Notes: a model not told the origin generated them from the letters alone. A stretch of DNA of 64,000 nt from Rachicladosporium sp. CCFEE 5018 (GCA_002077045.2 KZ111158.1:674210-738209); one strand, 5' to 3'. Counted from the stretch's first letter, positions 53,377-64,000 are shown. Translations and numbers: made by a program.

Positions 53377-54201
53377 ATGCAGACCGCAATCCTCAAGACG
53401 GCCGATCTTCTGACAACACAGGAGAGCCACACGAGCGTCAAAGTGCAAGCAGTACAAGCTCTAGCCGATTCATGGTCGACATCTGGCGATGAACCTACGC
53501 AGCTTAGCGCTTTGCTTCGCCTTCCTGCGGAGATCCGCGTGCTCATATACGAGCATCTCTTCTCATCAACCCTGCAGTCAGATCTTGAGCAAAGTCAATG
53601 CTACCCGTCACCTCCGATCTTCCGAGCGTGTTACCTACTCCGCGAGGAGGCTTTCGAAACCTGGATGATCTGCTTAGCCCGAAGTCTCAGTGACTTATCG
53701 GAACTGCCCACAAGGCTGAGATCTCGGATCAGACCCAGGCGGACGTATCGCGGCCGCTGGCGGCCAGCCGATTCAGAGTGGCACGACCTCCATCGCCTCA
53801 GGGTTCGTCGAGAGCAGCTAGAAGTTTTGCTTACTTATGGCACCATCGTCGACACACTTGTACGGGAGCAATGTCTCGTACCCGTGAGCTGGGTCGGGTA
53901 TGCCTGGCAACGCAAAGCCATGCCACCCGGATCCTACATCCATCGGAGGGGAGCTCTTGGCGAAGATGGTCTTGCGCGGCACTTGTCGCATATGAGAAGA
54001 ACGACTGAAAGCGCTGAACGACGTGCTGTGGCGCTGGGGCGGAATACGATAGATGATCTTGAAGCCGGGTATCCGTCGACGATCGCGACGGGGCTGGCTG
54101 GGGACCACACAGTCGCACCCACCAGAAGGCGCGGCTGGTTCTCTCGATGTTGCAGCACTGTTGGCGCGGCTTTACGGCGACTGATCAGAGACAACAGGTG
54201 A
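53377..54201 (+). CDS. F-box-like paralogue E, long form
   Basis: From ATG 53377 the product has 274 residues; ATG 53110 would give 363 but the added part is compositionally odd. It contains LLRLPAEIRVLIYEHLFSST, then QCYPSPPIFRACYLLREEAF and ETWMICLARS, matching the cluster signature. An Arg-rich segment (RLRSRIRPRRTYRGRWRP) and a helical part (LHRLRVRREQLEVLLTYG) lead to WVGYAWQRKAMPPGSYIHRR, then a basic C-terminus with Cys (GWFSRCCSTVGAALRRLIRD) that might associate with membranes. It is intact. It is separated from paralogue D by MES1, so the array is not strictly contiguous. Function unknown. Confidence 0.7.
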   Translation: MQTAILKTADLLTTQESHTSVKVQAVQALADSWSTSGDEPTQLSALLRLPAEIRVLIYEHLFSSTLQSDLEQSQCYPSPPIFRACYLLREEAFETWMICLARSLSDLSELPTRLRSRIRPRRTYRGRWRPADSEWHDLHRLRVRREQLEVLLTYGTIVDTLVREQCLVPVSWVGYAWQRKAMPPGSYIHRRGALGEDGLARHLSHMRRTTESAERRAVALGRNTIDDLEAGYPSTIATGLAGDHTVAPTRRRGWFSRCCSTVGAALRRLIRDNR

Positions 54202-54691
54202 TCCAATGCACTTCTAGACTCTTCATATCGATAGCAGCATGGAAGACAGCTCTTAAATCTACGCGGAATGTTCCTGTTCTACACACGGCCACCTACCGAC
54301 TTGCTTTTTCGATTCTGTAGCGCGATTGGCCGAGTCCTTTCGCGGTCGTACACTAACGCAGGAAAGATCCCGACGTTGTGAAGATCGGATGATGAGGTTG
54401 AGGAATGGGCTGGAAGCGATCTCACTTCAATTACCAGCTACGATCACTGTAACTTTACGAATCCACGACCTTGTCAAGCCCAGGCTCTGCTCCCTTGAAG
54501 CTGCGTACCGGCACGGAAGCAAGGCCATCTTTGTTAAGTAATGGACCCTTTGCGCATAATACCATCACCACTCTAGCTGAGGCTTTCGGCCGAAGTGGAT
54601 GAGCGTGAGGTTGTCAGGTGTAACACTTGAGCATTGGGATCGGCTTCTGGGCGGAAATCATGATGTTCTGAGGGTATGGACGCTAACCGTA
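54202..54691. other. convergent intergenic region
   Basis: It lies between the 3' ends of paralogue E and phospholipase B. Nothing was seen. Confidence 0.45.
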
Positions 54692-56436
54692 CTATCGCTT
54701 ATAGCAGTACTTCGAAAAGCAAGCATTACATCCAGCCGGCAGCTTCGTAGTATCCTTGTTCTTCACAGCGCATGCGAGGCAGAAGCTCCACCCTGCCGTT
54801 CCGTTCTGCGTCGCAATAGCATTCCCGTTTCCGATCATGCCGTTCGTTTCGGCCACACTATACTGCAGCTTACTCGTGGGTTGGCCACTAGGATAGGTGT
54901 ATGGAACGTTGGGAAGGAAGACAATAAAGGTAGTTCCTGTTTGATTGCAGCCGAAAAAGGTCGCCCGAGTGTTCAGCCCTTGTGAGACAAATGTTGCCAC
55001 GTCCGGGATGAAGGGCATCTTTGTCAGGCCAGCGGCTTGGGCGTTCAAGTACGTCTGGCGGATCTCCGTGCCATTAGGTAGGTTAGCAGCAGTGTCCGCA
55101 GAATTATCGTTGACTATGAGCACGTCTATCGACCGGGCGGGTTGGATGAACGGCCAGATGGGGTTGTCTACGATAGTAGAGTCAGTACCGATCACCATGG
55201 AGATATCAATCGTTGAATGAGAGACTCACTCTGACCAGCAAGACCGCCATCAGCGAGGGTGAGCTCTTGATCGTTCTTCACGAGCGACGACCTTGAGTAG
55301 TTGTAGAACGGATTCTTGTACAGGCCGTACAGGTCCGTGACTGCGGGCGCCTTGGCGGTACTGACAAGACCCTCGAGTACTTGGACCAGGGGAGCGCTAC
55401 TGCTGTTCGAGGCTGGAACTACTTCACAAGCGCCGGGGAAAACGTCGCTTGAGGTGCCGAAGATGTAGCCCAAGTTATCGTACTGAGCAGTGCAAACGGC
55501 CGGAACGACTGGCTTGCCGTTACTAAGATTCGAACCCAGGTATTTCGTTTGAGTGAACGCCGAGACACCAGCGTCCCAGCTGCCGAACTCGTACGGCCCG
55601 AACTCATACTGAGTGGCGTTGATCGGTGGCACACATTGCCCTCTGCTGACCAGTGCGCCGAGCGCTGTGACCACAGTATACGGCACATTGTAGTTGGTGA
55701 AATTGCTGAATGTAGCCAAAGAGGACATGTACGTGGCGACACCGTCATCAGGACCTTGGAGAAGCTGGTATGATAGTAGACGGCCGTATGGGTCGACCAC
55801 CGATATGTCGTAATTGGCTGCTTGTTTCGATCCAATATCCGTGGTGATCAAAGCGTACTCGGTGGCGGCGCTGGCAGACAAGATGTTTGGCGGCAGTAGC
55901 AGCGAGTTCTGAAATGCCTGCTCCCAGAGATTGTCGCGCAAGTATGAGACGGTGGGCCAGTTGTTGCCACTGAGACTCGAAAGGAACCAAGCACCGCCTG
56001 ACAATCCAGCATGGTAGGTCAGAGCCTGGTACACTCCACTGACGGTCGAGGTGCTGTCCCTGCCGTCAAAAGCCTGGACGACACCGGCGCTTTCGAGAAG
56101 AGATCGGTAGCCACCGCCGCTCGACGTAAGACCAACGACCGGCTGGCTGGCGGTAGTGAAGTTTCCTTGCTTCTTGAGCCAAGCAGCGAGAGCAGTGCCA
56201 GCTTTGGCACGGCGCAGGGAGATGTAGCTGGACTCCTGTGAATTGATACCCGTCGCCGGCCGTACCAGAGGCGTGGTTGGGCACGTTGTCAGGACTGGCT
56301 GGTAGGGAGTCAGACCTGCACGCGCAGCGAGTGCAGCGCGTGCGATTACATCGGAGTTCGTCACTGGCGCTGGCGCTGGCGCTGCTAGAGTGAATAGAGC
56401 ACAAGAGCAAGCAATGAAGCTTGCCGTGGCGATCAT
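54692..56436 (-). CDS. lysophospholipase / phospholipase B, secreted
   Basis: Secreted esterase removing acyl chains from phospholipids. Exon 1 is 55230-56436, a 62-nt intron (GTGAGT donor) follows, and exon 2 is 54692-55167, giving 560 residues. The signal peptide (MIATASFIACSCALFTLAAP) is followed by an Ala-Pro repeat. The oxyanion region is VVGLTSSGGGYRSLL, the nucleophile motif HAGLSGGAWFLSSLS (most relatives have GLSGGSW; the preceding catalytic Ser is kept) and the catalytic Asp segment LTLADGGLAGQNNPIWP spans the intron. Several N-glycosylation sites and a C-terminal cysteine set (CLACAVKNKDTTKLPAGCNA, then CFSKYC) are typical. ATG 56436 was chosen because the frame beyond it starts with TTG. 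It is divergent from GPI10. Confidence 0.93.
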
Positions 56437-57251
56437 GTTGTGCAAAGGCCAGCAGTTACTGGAAAGTGAATAAGAGGGAGCGAAAGGGTACGTACACTGA
56501 CGAACTTGTGCTGAAGCGACGCTCTCATGGATAGCGCTCTCTCAAAAGCAATAGCAGCTCGCACCTAAGAGACTAAGCAACCCAGTGACGACGATGCGAT
56601 GAGCACCGTGGAGTCTGGCCCAGCGCGCAGGGTGTAGACATTCACAGCCAGTCATAGCAGCACGGCCTCGCTAGATTGCGTACCTGACAGCGGGATTGTG
56701 TGGCAAGCTGCAGCGCCAATACTGCATTTGGCGAGTAGCGTCGATGCATCGTGGAGTAGTGGCCGCAAACATGGATGGACCCCCGCCGACCTGGTCGGCT
56801 AGCACTCTCTGTACCGACAAGTCTGGATCACGCCGGTAGTGCTGTGATGACTGCGCTCGCATCGGTGAAGAGACCTCCCAACGTCGACGCGGAGCATGCT
56901 CCAGCATGTTTGTGATGAAATGTGATTCACAGCGTGAAGTCATCGCGGTGGTGTTGGCGCCCGTGTGTCTTGGCACGGGACCGCGCCGCTTCATCCTTGT
57001 TCGTACCTCAGATGCGTTCTAGAGAGGATTGATGACTTCAGGTCACCACATGAAACATCTTCCGAAGTCTTGACGCAAGCAGTATTCGGCTTGAAACACG
57101 CCGTTTGTGAAGTCTGGCCTCGAGCAGCTTGAGGGAAGTGAATCACTCACGTTTGTTGAGCCTTCTATCAGATTGGCTGAGCTTCCTATGCGAATGCTGG
57201 GCGGAGCGTTCGACAAGAGCTGTGGGTGGATCCGATTCATTTTCCGCCATT
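56437..57251. promoter_or_regulatory. divergent upstream region, phospholipase B / GPI10
   Basis: 815 bp separate the two start codons. Short frames only. It should hold both promoters. Confidence 0.4.
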
Positions 57252-59343
57252 ATGGCTCAAAATGCTAGCCAGATGCGAGGAGCTCCGAAGCCCGCATCCG
57301 ACGGCAGAAGAATGATCTGGCTGGTCTTGATTGGCCTGCTTGTCCTTCGTATCGTCAACGCTTTGACGGTGCAGACATTCTTCCAACCTGATGAATACTA
57401 TCAATCGCTCGAGCCGGCCTGGTCGATTGCATTCGGTCAGGACAGCGAAGGCTGGATTACATGGGTTAGTCTCATCGTCGTACCGCAAAGTTCGGCTTTC
57501 TGACGAGTGACAGGAATGGCGCGAGAGGCTCAGGTCAGCTGTACACCCATGGCTCTTCGCTGCGGTGTATCGACTCGCCGATGCCGTGAGCAAGGCACTA
57601 GGACATGATGCGAGTAGTTCCGCGGAAGTCCTCGTGGTGGCGCCGAAGTTAGCTCAAGCCGTGTGCGCAGCTCTGATGGACTTCTACGCCTGGAAGCTGG
57701 CGAGGGCAGTCTATGGGACTCGTGGATCTCAGCATTGGGCAGTGGTATGTAGCCATATCACGAACTGTATTGTCGAACATCTTGACTTACCAGATCGTGC
57801 AGCTTGCATTGTCAATATTCAGCCCATGGCAGTGGTACTGCTCGACTCGGACGTTCTCGAACTCTCTCGAGGCCACTTTGACAGTCTATGCACTCTCGAT
57901 GTGGCCTTGGCAGTGGTTTCTCGAGGCGGCGCCAATACGGGAAGCTGATACTAGCACCAAAGGTGATCGGACCGCGATCGAGTGCGTCTTCTTATACATG
58001 GGTTCATGTGCGCGTGCTGACGTCTACTGCAGTCTGAAAGACTTGCTTCAGGGCAAGGAACCTGCCAGAGAGACAATCGGTACTAAGAAGCAGCAAGATA
58101 AGCCAACCGCAACATCACCGCTTCCCACCGCTCAGCTCACGCCTAAAGTGCGTCGTGCGTTGTCCTCATCTCTGATCGCAGCTGCACTGGCTTGCATACT
58201 GCGTCCAACCAACATTTTCATATGGGCGACTGTCGCGGTACTGATGCTTTTGAGCTACCCAAATGCCGGGACGCGAGCAGCGTTGCTGCAGTCATCCTTG
58301 ATAGCAGGGTCAGTACACATCAGGTCCTCTCCTCAGGCTCCCTGGCACTGACACAGAGCAGATCAAGTGTCCTGGTCTTCAGCTTGGCGATCGACTGGTC
58401 GTACTACGGCACACTTGCGCTTCCGGCTTACAACTTCGTCTACTTCAACGTTGTACGAAACCTAGCATCTTTCTACGGGAGCAATCGAATTGACTACTAC
58501 TTCACTGAAGGCCTGCCACTCCTCCTCATCATAGCTCTGCCCTTCGCTGTGATTGGATTCTGGCAAGCTCTGAGGCCTGGTTATGATCGACCGCAGTTCG
58601 CTGCCTTCGTCGAGCGGCAGACCCGCTATGTTCTTGCTGTGACAGCAATCACGCCTCTACTTGCTTTCAGCATGATTGGCCACAAAGAAGTCCGCTTCAT
58701 CTACCCACTCCTCCCAATTTTGCACGTCCTTGCCGCGAAGCCACTGGTCTCTTTCTTCACGCCTTTCCCGGTACCGAGTAGCAAGCTTCGGCTCGGGATT
58801 CTGGTATTCGGGCTCACAGTCAACATTTACATCGCAGCTTATGTCGCACTACTCCACCAGCGCGGTGTGATCGATGTGATGCACTACTTGCGACATGAAG
58901 CGGAGCTGCCGTCGCGGGTACGCAACACTACCGTGGGCTTTCTGATGCCTTGCCACAGTGTCCCGTGGAGAAGTCATCTGGTGCATCCGCAAATCGATGC
59001 TTGGGCTCTGACCTGTGAGCCGCCACTCACTCTCGATTTTGAGCAGAGACTGCATTATCTGGATGAAGCTGACGTGTTCTACTCGCATCCCGGAGGATGG
59101 CTGGATGATAACATGGCCGACCGCAAACGTGTCCTGCACTCGGTCACCGCTCGGAATGAGGCAAAGACCGACACGACTCTGAGATCTTGGCCGGAGTATC
59201 TGGTGTTCTTTGAGCATCTAGAGCCGGTCATGAATGCTGTGCTGGAGGACACACGGTACAGGGAGTGCTGGAGAGGGTTCAACACGCATTGGCATGATGA
59301 CAATCGGAGAAGGGGAGATGTGATTGTGCAGTGTTTGCGGTGA
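57252..59343 (+). CDS. GPI10: GPI mannosyltransferase 3 (PIG-B/Gpi10, GT22)
   Basis: Endoplasmic-reticulum enzyme adding the third mannose to the GPI anchor precursor. Exons are 57252-57464, 57514-57744, 57803-58308 and 58362-59343. A further 51-nt segment at 57982-58032 has a GTGCGT donor, GCTGAC branch and CTGCAG acceptor and is probably an intron that preserves frame. Total length is about 626-643 residues. The N-terminal LRIVNALTVQTFFQPDEYYQ (luminal acidic loop with conserved Asp-Glu) and SLEPAWSIAFG are family marks. Later come FSPWQWYCSTRTFSNSLEAT, ACILRPTNIFIW, GTLALPAYNFVYFNVVRN then LASFYGSNRIDYYFTEGLP, and MIGHKEVRFIYPLLPILHV. About ten membrane segments are visible. Confidence 0.94.
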
Positions 59344-60089
59344 GCGACACACGCGAACACTGGCGACAGAGCATTCCCGTCATAGAGTAGCATAGCCACA
59401 ATGTATCGTATCTTGAAACAGTTCCTGACATGTGCAGATGTTGCGTGCTCTCCCGTGTTGGAGGCAGTGCATATACCGGGTACCTGGGGCTGTGCAAGTG
59501 TTTCATGATACTGATGACCTCACGTTGGTTCTGCTTTATCCCGTCTGCAAGGTGAGGTAAATGTTCACTCGATCCCGTGTTCATGTCACAGAATCGTTGC
59601 ACAGCCCCCTTTGTGCCTGATGTTGGCCTGAGAGAGGAGAGGCCCAAATTCTAGCCCCACCTGGCCAGTGCACTATCTTCGTCTCGTCCCGTCTCCGGCG
59701 CCTATTCGCCATGTGCGCTTTCCACTTCGACATGTTCTTCCATGCCATGCGCCAGAAGCGATTCACTCGTGGCAAACCTACATCGAGTGAATCTTGCTAA
59801 TTCGATCGTTTCGAGCTGCTGCACCACCTTAATGCAACTTTTCCGAGTCGTCACATTCTATTCCGATGTCAGGGCGATCCCGCGTGTGCAGCTCTGGTGA
59901 TCCTTCGCGCGCGCCAACCGCATCTGCGCCCACCACACTAGCGCGCTTTCAATCCGGCTGTGACTTGACCTGCACACAGTCGGATTGCCTCTGTTTGCTA
60001 CTAGGTTCACCCGCACGTGGTGAGACTGTCCCAGGTTCAGGTATCCGTCAGCCTCACCATCGCACACCCTCGAGGCAGCCTAAGCCGCC
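59344..60089. promoter_or_regulatory. CRZ1-like gene upstream region
   Basis: 746 bp in tandem arrangement, with no gene. It likely includes a long 5' UTR for the zinc-finger regulator. No calcineurin-response element could be confirmed by eye. Confidence 0.4.
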
Positions 60090-62507
60090 ATGGACCCTCA
60101 TGCGCGAGGCCGCTCTCCCTCGGCCGGCAACAATGCCTCGCACTTAAGGCACGACAACCCGTCCACATCACCGCAACCTCCTCCCCTCGATCTTTCCTCG
60201 TCCTTTGATATTACCTCCACCGACTATCTCCAGCAGCAAGCCTTCTTCAACGCTGCCGCAGCTTCGGGACAGTTCAACGACTTGGCCTTCACTCAAGACC
60301 TCAGCCAACAGCACCTACTGACCGGCGGCGCAAGTTACCCGAACTATTCGCAAGCACCGGCGCAGCAGGCGCAACCCAGCGCCATTGCGAATCACACTTT
60401 CCTCCAGTCGGCGCAACCGAACGGTGCCTTCGACACCTTCAACTACTCTCAGAGCAGGCACGGGAGCAACCAGATATCACCCGGTGGAGTTGGTAGCGGT
60501 GATCTCAACGTCGGCGGCACGTACAACCCCGAGGCGCTTGGCTTTCCCGATTTCAATCAGACCGCCTTCCAGCAGAACGGCTCACTCGATCCTTCTCTAC
60601 TGAACGGCATCGACCAAAGTTCGGTCGACCTCTTTCAACCGCAGCCCCAACACTCCAATCGCAACTCGCTGGACCCCTCCATGGCTGCCACAATGCAAGC
60701 GCAAGCTGGCTCAGCGCCTCACATGCTGTCGCGCCACAACTCCGGCAGTCCTAGTCCTCAGGCATCGCCAGGCTTTCAACAGGCGCAATTTGCGACAGGA
60801 AACAGGCCGCGCAACGCGTCAGAGTCGCTCGACCCGTCGAGTGCCGCATTTCCCCAAGGTATCAGCAATGAGTGGGGTGGTATGGGAATGGGAGGATACA
60901 GGACACATCGGAGAGTGCCGTCGGATCAACTTTCGGACATCTCGTCGCATTCGCAACACAACTCCCCGTATCTGCCGACATTGGACAACTTTGACGGGAA
61001 TGGACACTCCTCGCCTATGCTCAACGCAACGATTGACCCGATTTTCAATAATGGACTCGGCCTTGGTGATTTCAGTTTAGCGGACAACGGTTCGCAACAG
61101 AGCTTTCACACACCCGCACACAGTCCGCATTTGTCGCCGCGACTCATGGCACAGCAAGCGTCGCTTCCACCCTACATGGCAGAGAACAACTTCGGCATGG
61201 GCTCTGAGTTGAGCAATCACTTTGATCCGACGCCCAACGAGTTCACCATGTTTCCTGGCGATGGCAACGCTGCATTTCCCCAGCTTGCGACGGATAGCAG
61301 TACACCCGAATTCGGCAATGCTGATGCGATGAGTCCGCCTGAGATATACATTCACTCTGTTCCGACCGTGGTGAAAGATGAGACCGCTGATGGTCCAAAG
61401 GTGGAGGAGGCGCTGAGTCCGCCATTGAGGAGTAAGTTGAACTTTGGCGTACAACGAGGCTATATGACTGACCGCTTCTTCCCAGCACAAAGCCGCAATA
61501 GGATGCGCGCCAAGTCTGACTCTCATGCTGGCTCTCGACCTGCCACACCTTTAAGTAGCGGTCGTGGTCGATCGCCTTCCCTGCAAACGCAGACTTCTGT
61601 CGACGGCTCGCTTGCTCCATTCGACGGACGGACAACGTCCCGGGAGGCTTCACCAGCACGAGGGCGGAATGGATCTCTCGGATCTCGCGCACGCAGCTCG
61701 AGCAATGCGTCAGACCATCGAGAGTACATTTTGGATCCTGCAAACCCCGAGCGCACACCATCAAATGATCCCAACAATCGACGACAGCAGAAACATCCGG
61801 CAACGTTCCAGTGCACACTTTGTCCTAAGCGCTTCACTCGAGCCTATAATCTGCGCTCACATCTCCGGACACACACAGACGAGCGACCATTCGTATGTAC
61901 AGTGTGCGGCAAAGCCTTTGCTCGACAGCATGATCGCAAGCGACATGAGGGTCTGCATTCCGGCGAGAAGAGATTTGTGTGCAAGGGTGCATTGTCTACA
62001 GGCTCGCAATGGGGCTGCGGTCGACGCTTCGCCCGAGCCGATGCTCTAGGCCGACATTTCCGTTCCGAAGCAGGCCGTGTGTGTATCAAGCCGCTGCTTG
62101 ACGAGGAGGCAGCGGAACGCCAGAAAGCGTGGCACGAAGAACAGCGACAAGCGCAAATGGCAGCTGGGTTCGGCGCGCCGCAGATGATGGCTCAGCAACC
62201 GCAATTCGACATGATGGGCAGCTACCTGCCGCAGGCACTGCTGCAACAATTCCCTGCACTCGCCAACATTGACTGGAACACGCTACCGCAGGGCAACCCG
62301 CCGGAAGATGATTTCGGAGGTGGGCGTAGCTCGTTCGACGCTTCTAGTGGTGGCGAGTATTACGAAGACATCAGCGAGAACGAGATCGGCGACTATCAGC
62401 AACAGGTGAATGGGATGGGTATGGGTCAGCAGCAGCAGCAGCAGCAGTATGGGCACCAACACATCCAGCAACCTGGGGACTATCTGAATGGGTTCGAGGG
62501 ACGATGA
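60090..62507 (+). CDS. CRZ1: C2H2 zinc-finger transcription factor, Crz1/CrzA type
   Basis: Calcineurin-responsive regulator of calcium, ion and cell-wall stress. The whole frame encodes 805 residues. A 54-nt segment at 61432-61485 has a perfect GTAAGT donor, CTGAC branch and CCCAG acceptor without a stop, so the mature protein is probably 787. The long N-terminus is Gln/Ser/Pro/Asn-rich (transactivation and phosphorylation region). The zinc fingers are FQCTLCPKRFTRAYNLRSHL ending RTH, FVCTVCGKAFARQHDRKRHE ending LH, and a third, atypical finger CKG..WGCGRRFARADALGRH. That order, and CIKPLLDEEAAERQ after it, are diagnostic of Crz1. A poly-Gln run lies near the C-terminus. A docking motif of PxIxIT type, expected N-terminally, was not located with certainty. 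Confidence 0.93.
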   Translation: MDPHARGRSPSAGNNASHLRHDNPSTSPQPPPLDLSSSFDITSTDYLQQQAFFNAAAASGQFNDLAFTQDLSQQHLLTGGASYPNYSQAPAQQAQPSAIANHTFLQSAQPNGAFDTFNYSQSRHGSNQISPGGVGSGDLNVGGTYNPEALGFPDFNQTAFQQNGSLDPSLLNGIDQSSVDLFQPQPQHSNRNSLDPSMAATMQAQAGSAPHMLSRHNSGSPSPQASPGFQQAQFATGNRPRNASESLDPSSAAFPQGISNEWGGMGMGGYRTHRRVPSDQLSDISSHSQHNSPYLPTLDNFDGNGHSSPMLNATIDPIFNNGLGLGDFSLADNGSQQSFHTPAHSPHLSPRLMAQQASLPPYMAENNFGMGSELSNHFDPTPNEFTMFPGDGNAAFPQLATDSSTPEFGNADAMSPPEIYIHSVPTVVKDETADGPKVEEALSPPLRSKLNFGVQRGYMTDRFFPAQSRNRMRAKSDSHAGSRPATPLSSGRGRSPSLQTQTSVDGSLAPFDGRTTSREASPARGRNGSLGSRARSSSNASDHREYILDPANPERTPSNDPNNRRQQKHPATFQCTLCPKRFTRAYNLRSHLRTHTDERPFVCTVCGKAFARQHDRKRHEGLHSGEKRFVCKGALSTGSQWGCGRRFARADALGRHFRSEAGRVCIKPLLDEEAAERQKAWHEEQRQAQMAAGFGAPQMMAQQPQFDMMGSYLPQALLQQFPALANIDWNTLPQGNPPEDDFGGGRSSFDASSGGEYYEDISENEIGDYQQQVNGMGMGQQQQQQQYGHQHIQQPGDYLNGFEGR
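62427..62447 (+). repeat. (CAG)7 microsatellite in CRZ1-like gene
   Basis: Seven perfect CAG units encode part of a glutamine tract in the C-terminal region. It is likely length-polymorphic. Confidence 0.9.
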
Positions 62508-63000
62508 TGAGGATATGATTTGATGTTGGGTGGTAGCGACGATGCTTTGATTGATATGCCGATTTGGCACGGCAAGCTATGCCGACTGGCTATAGAGGCG
62601 TTTTCTATTGGGAAACATGTGATTGCCTTCCGCATTGGTTGTTGCGATTGAGATACCACTTCAGCTAGTCATTCATGTACATTTGAAACAATACCACTTC
62701 ACCTTCTCGCGCACCCAATGCTCAGTACGGTCGCAATCCGAGCTGACTATCTTTGCAACGGTTGCATGGACATTGTCAGAACGGCTCCCGCAGAGGAGGT
62801 CTGATCCGCTCTGCAAAGTGAGTATATGTAGCATACAAGCTTTGCAACGGTAGCATCGTGGCAGCGCCACTTCGCTTTGCAGGCGGTGTCTACAATAACA
62901 TCGCCGCCCACCGCGACGTGAGTAGATGTATAAGATGCTACGAGCATGCGCACGGCAGATGTTGGAATTAACAATACTCATCTGATATCTCCAAGTCGCA
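62508..63000. other. intergenic, with a short direct repeat
   Basis: CTTTGCAACGGT(T/A)GCAT occurs at 62751-62767 and 62840-62856, 89 bp apart on the same strand. The rest is the 3' side of CRZ1 and the promoter of the methyltransferase. Confidence 0.45.
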
Positions 63001-64000
63001 ATGGAAGACGCAGCCAACTATCAGGCGCTCAATAAAGCGAACTGGGACGAACGAGCTCCTGAGGTGCGATACTCTTCCCCATCTCTACTATCTTCACCGA
63101 CTAATAGCAATTCCAGCACGCCAAATCCCCCGACTACGCCTACAGCACCCTCATCTCCGACCCAAAGCATCTCTCCGGCGTCGTGACGTTCGACCTCCCG
63201 CTCCTCGACTCGGTCAAAGACCTCCACGTAGCCCATCTTCAATGCCACATAGCGACCGATACACTCTCGCTCGCACGTCTGGGCGCAGCTTCAATCACTG
63301 GCCTCGATCTTAGCCCCGAGTCCCTTCGCCTAGCGAGAGAGCTTTGTGGCAAAGCGACTGGAGGCGAGAAGTGTAAGTTCGTGGAGGGTGATGTGTATCA
63401 GGCTGTCGAGTTGATTGGGGAAGGGGAGATGGATTTGGTGTTCACGGGTATTGGGGCGTTGTGCTGGATTCCTAGTATTACGAAGTGGGCGGAGGTGGTG
63501 GTGAAGCTGCTCAAGCCTGGTGGAAGACTTTTCATTCGAGAAGGTGGGTGCAAGTTGAAGTGACTATAGCTCTGACGATGGCACGCTAACAATGAGATCT
63601 CACGACAGGCCACCCCATTCTCTGGGCATTGGACGAGACAGTCAAAAACAGCTTGGCTGTGCGTTACCCTTACTTCGAGACCGAGAAGCCTATGGTCTTC
63701 GAAGATAACACGACCTACGTTAAGATGGCAGAGGACGCAAAACCATTCGCTACTAGCAAGACGGTGAATTGGAATCACGGACTCGGCGAAATGGTGACTG
63801 CACTGTTCAATGTAGGCATGCCAATCACGGGCTTGGTAGAGCATCAGAGCGTCCCATGGGAAGCACTACCTGGTCAGATGGTCGAAGTTGGCAACGGTAA
63901 GTCCTGGTTTGGGTGTTGCATGGAATCAACTTCTGGCTGACTGTATGTACAGGGGAGTACGCGCTGCGGGAAGGTCGAGAGCGACTGCCGTTGACGTACA
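63001..64000 (+). CDS. class I SAM-dependent methyltransferase, 3' end beyond the window
   Basis: Exons are 63001-63063, 63117-63543 and 63609-63896; a last exon begins at 63953 and runs off the window. The protein starts MEDAANYQALNKANWDERAP and HAKSPDYAYSTLISDPKHLS. The SAM site is DLHVAHLQCHIATDTLSLAR, where HLQCH replaces the usual glycine-rich loop as in one fungal and bacterial subgroup, followed by ITGLDLSPESLRLARELC (the ribose-binding acidic residue). Later come DLVFTGIGALCWIPSITKWA, LLKPGGRLFIREG and GHPILWALDE. The target is unknown; small-molecule methylation is likelier than RNA or protein. Confidence 0.9.

Noticed and set aside
55520..55545. B-box-like string (ATTCGAACC) suggesting a tRNA
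   Set aside because: It lies in phospholipase B coding sequence and has no A box at tRNA distance.

Overview
The window is nuclear DNA from a filamentous ascomycete. The best guess is a Dothideomycete, possibly a black yeast of the Teratosphaeriaceae or Mycosphaerellales. The evidence is short 47-105 nt introns with GTRNGT donors and CTRAC branch points, gene-dense GC-rich sequence, TTAGGG telomere repeats, and typical fungal families (NDC1, the AspD/Cdc10 septin, Crz1, fungal rhodopsin-like protein, phospholipase B). Taxonomy is inference from gene style only.

Two unrelated pieces appear to be joined. Positions 1-11400 form a subtelomeric end. From left to right they hold an F-box-like gene, degraded sequence, a frameshifted Old Yellow Enzyme, a Baeyer-Villiger-type monooxygenase divergent from a cytochrome P450, and a fungal transcription factor whose 5' end runs straight into about 86 bp of TTAGGG repeats. 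A gap of exactly 100 N follows (11401-11500). Sequence then resumes inside a pentatricopeptide-like gene. A G-rich telomere strand pointing rightward before a placeholder gap means a chromosome end was probably scaffolded to another contig.

Positions 11501-64000 are ordinary gene-rich chromosome arm. Housekeeping genes: a Pep12-type t-SNARE, nucleoporin NDC1, retromer VPS29 (with a 15-nt microexon), NCBP3-like cap-binding protein, SKI8, mitochondrial bL32m, Cdc10-type septin, HEM2, methionyl-tRNA synthetase, GPI10 mannosyltransferase and Crz1. Accessory or metabolic genes: aldo-keto reductase, SDR, amino-acid/polyamine permease, rhodopsin-like membrane protein, cysteine-rich GPI protein, phospholipase B and a methyltransferase cut by the window end. 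Several gene pairs are divergent and share a promoter of about 380-815 bp.

The most unusual features are: (1) the internal telomere and the transcription factor it truncates; (2) a tandem family of F-box-like 'LPxELRxxIY' genes at 46.7-54.2 kb, in which three of five members carry stops or shifts followed by recognisable homology; (3) a single in-frame TAG in an otherwise intact septin that is normally important; (4) frameshifts in the Old Yellow Enzyme and rhodopsin-like genes; (5) two non-coding tracts around 37.4 kb built from degenerate repeats. The lesions in otherwise well-preserved genes point either to assembly error or to a duplicated (hybrid or whole-genome-duplicated) genome with relaxed constraint. 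No CRISPR array, bacterial-type operon or intact transposon was seen.
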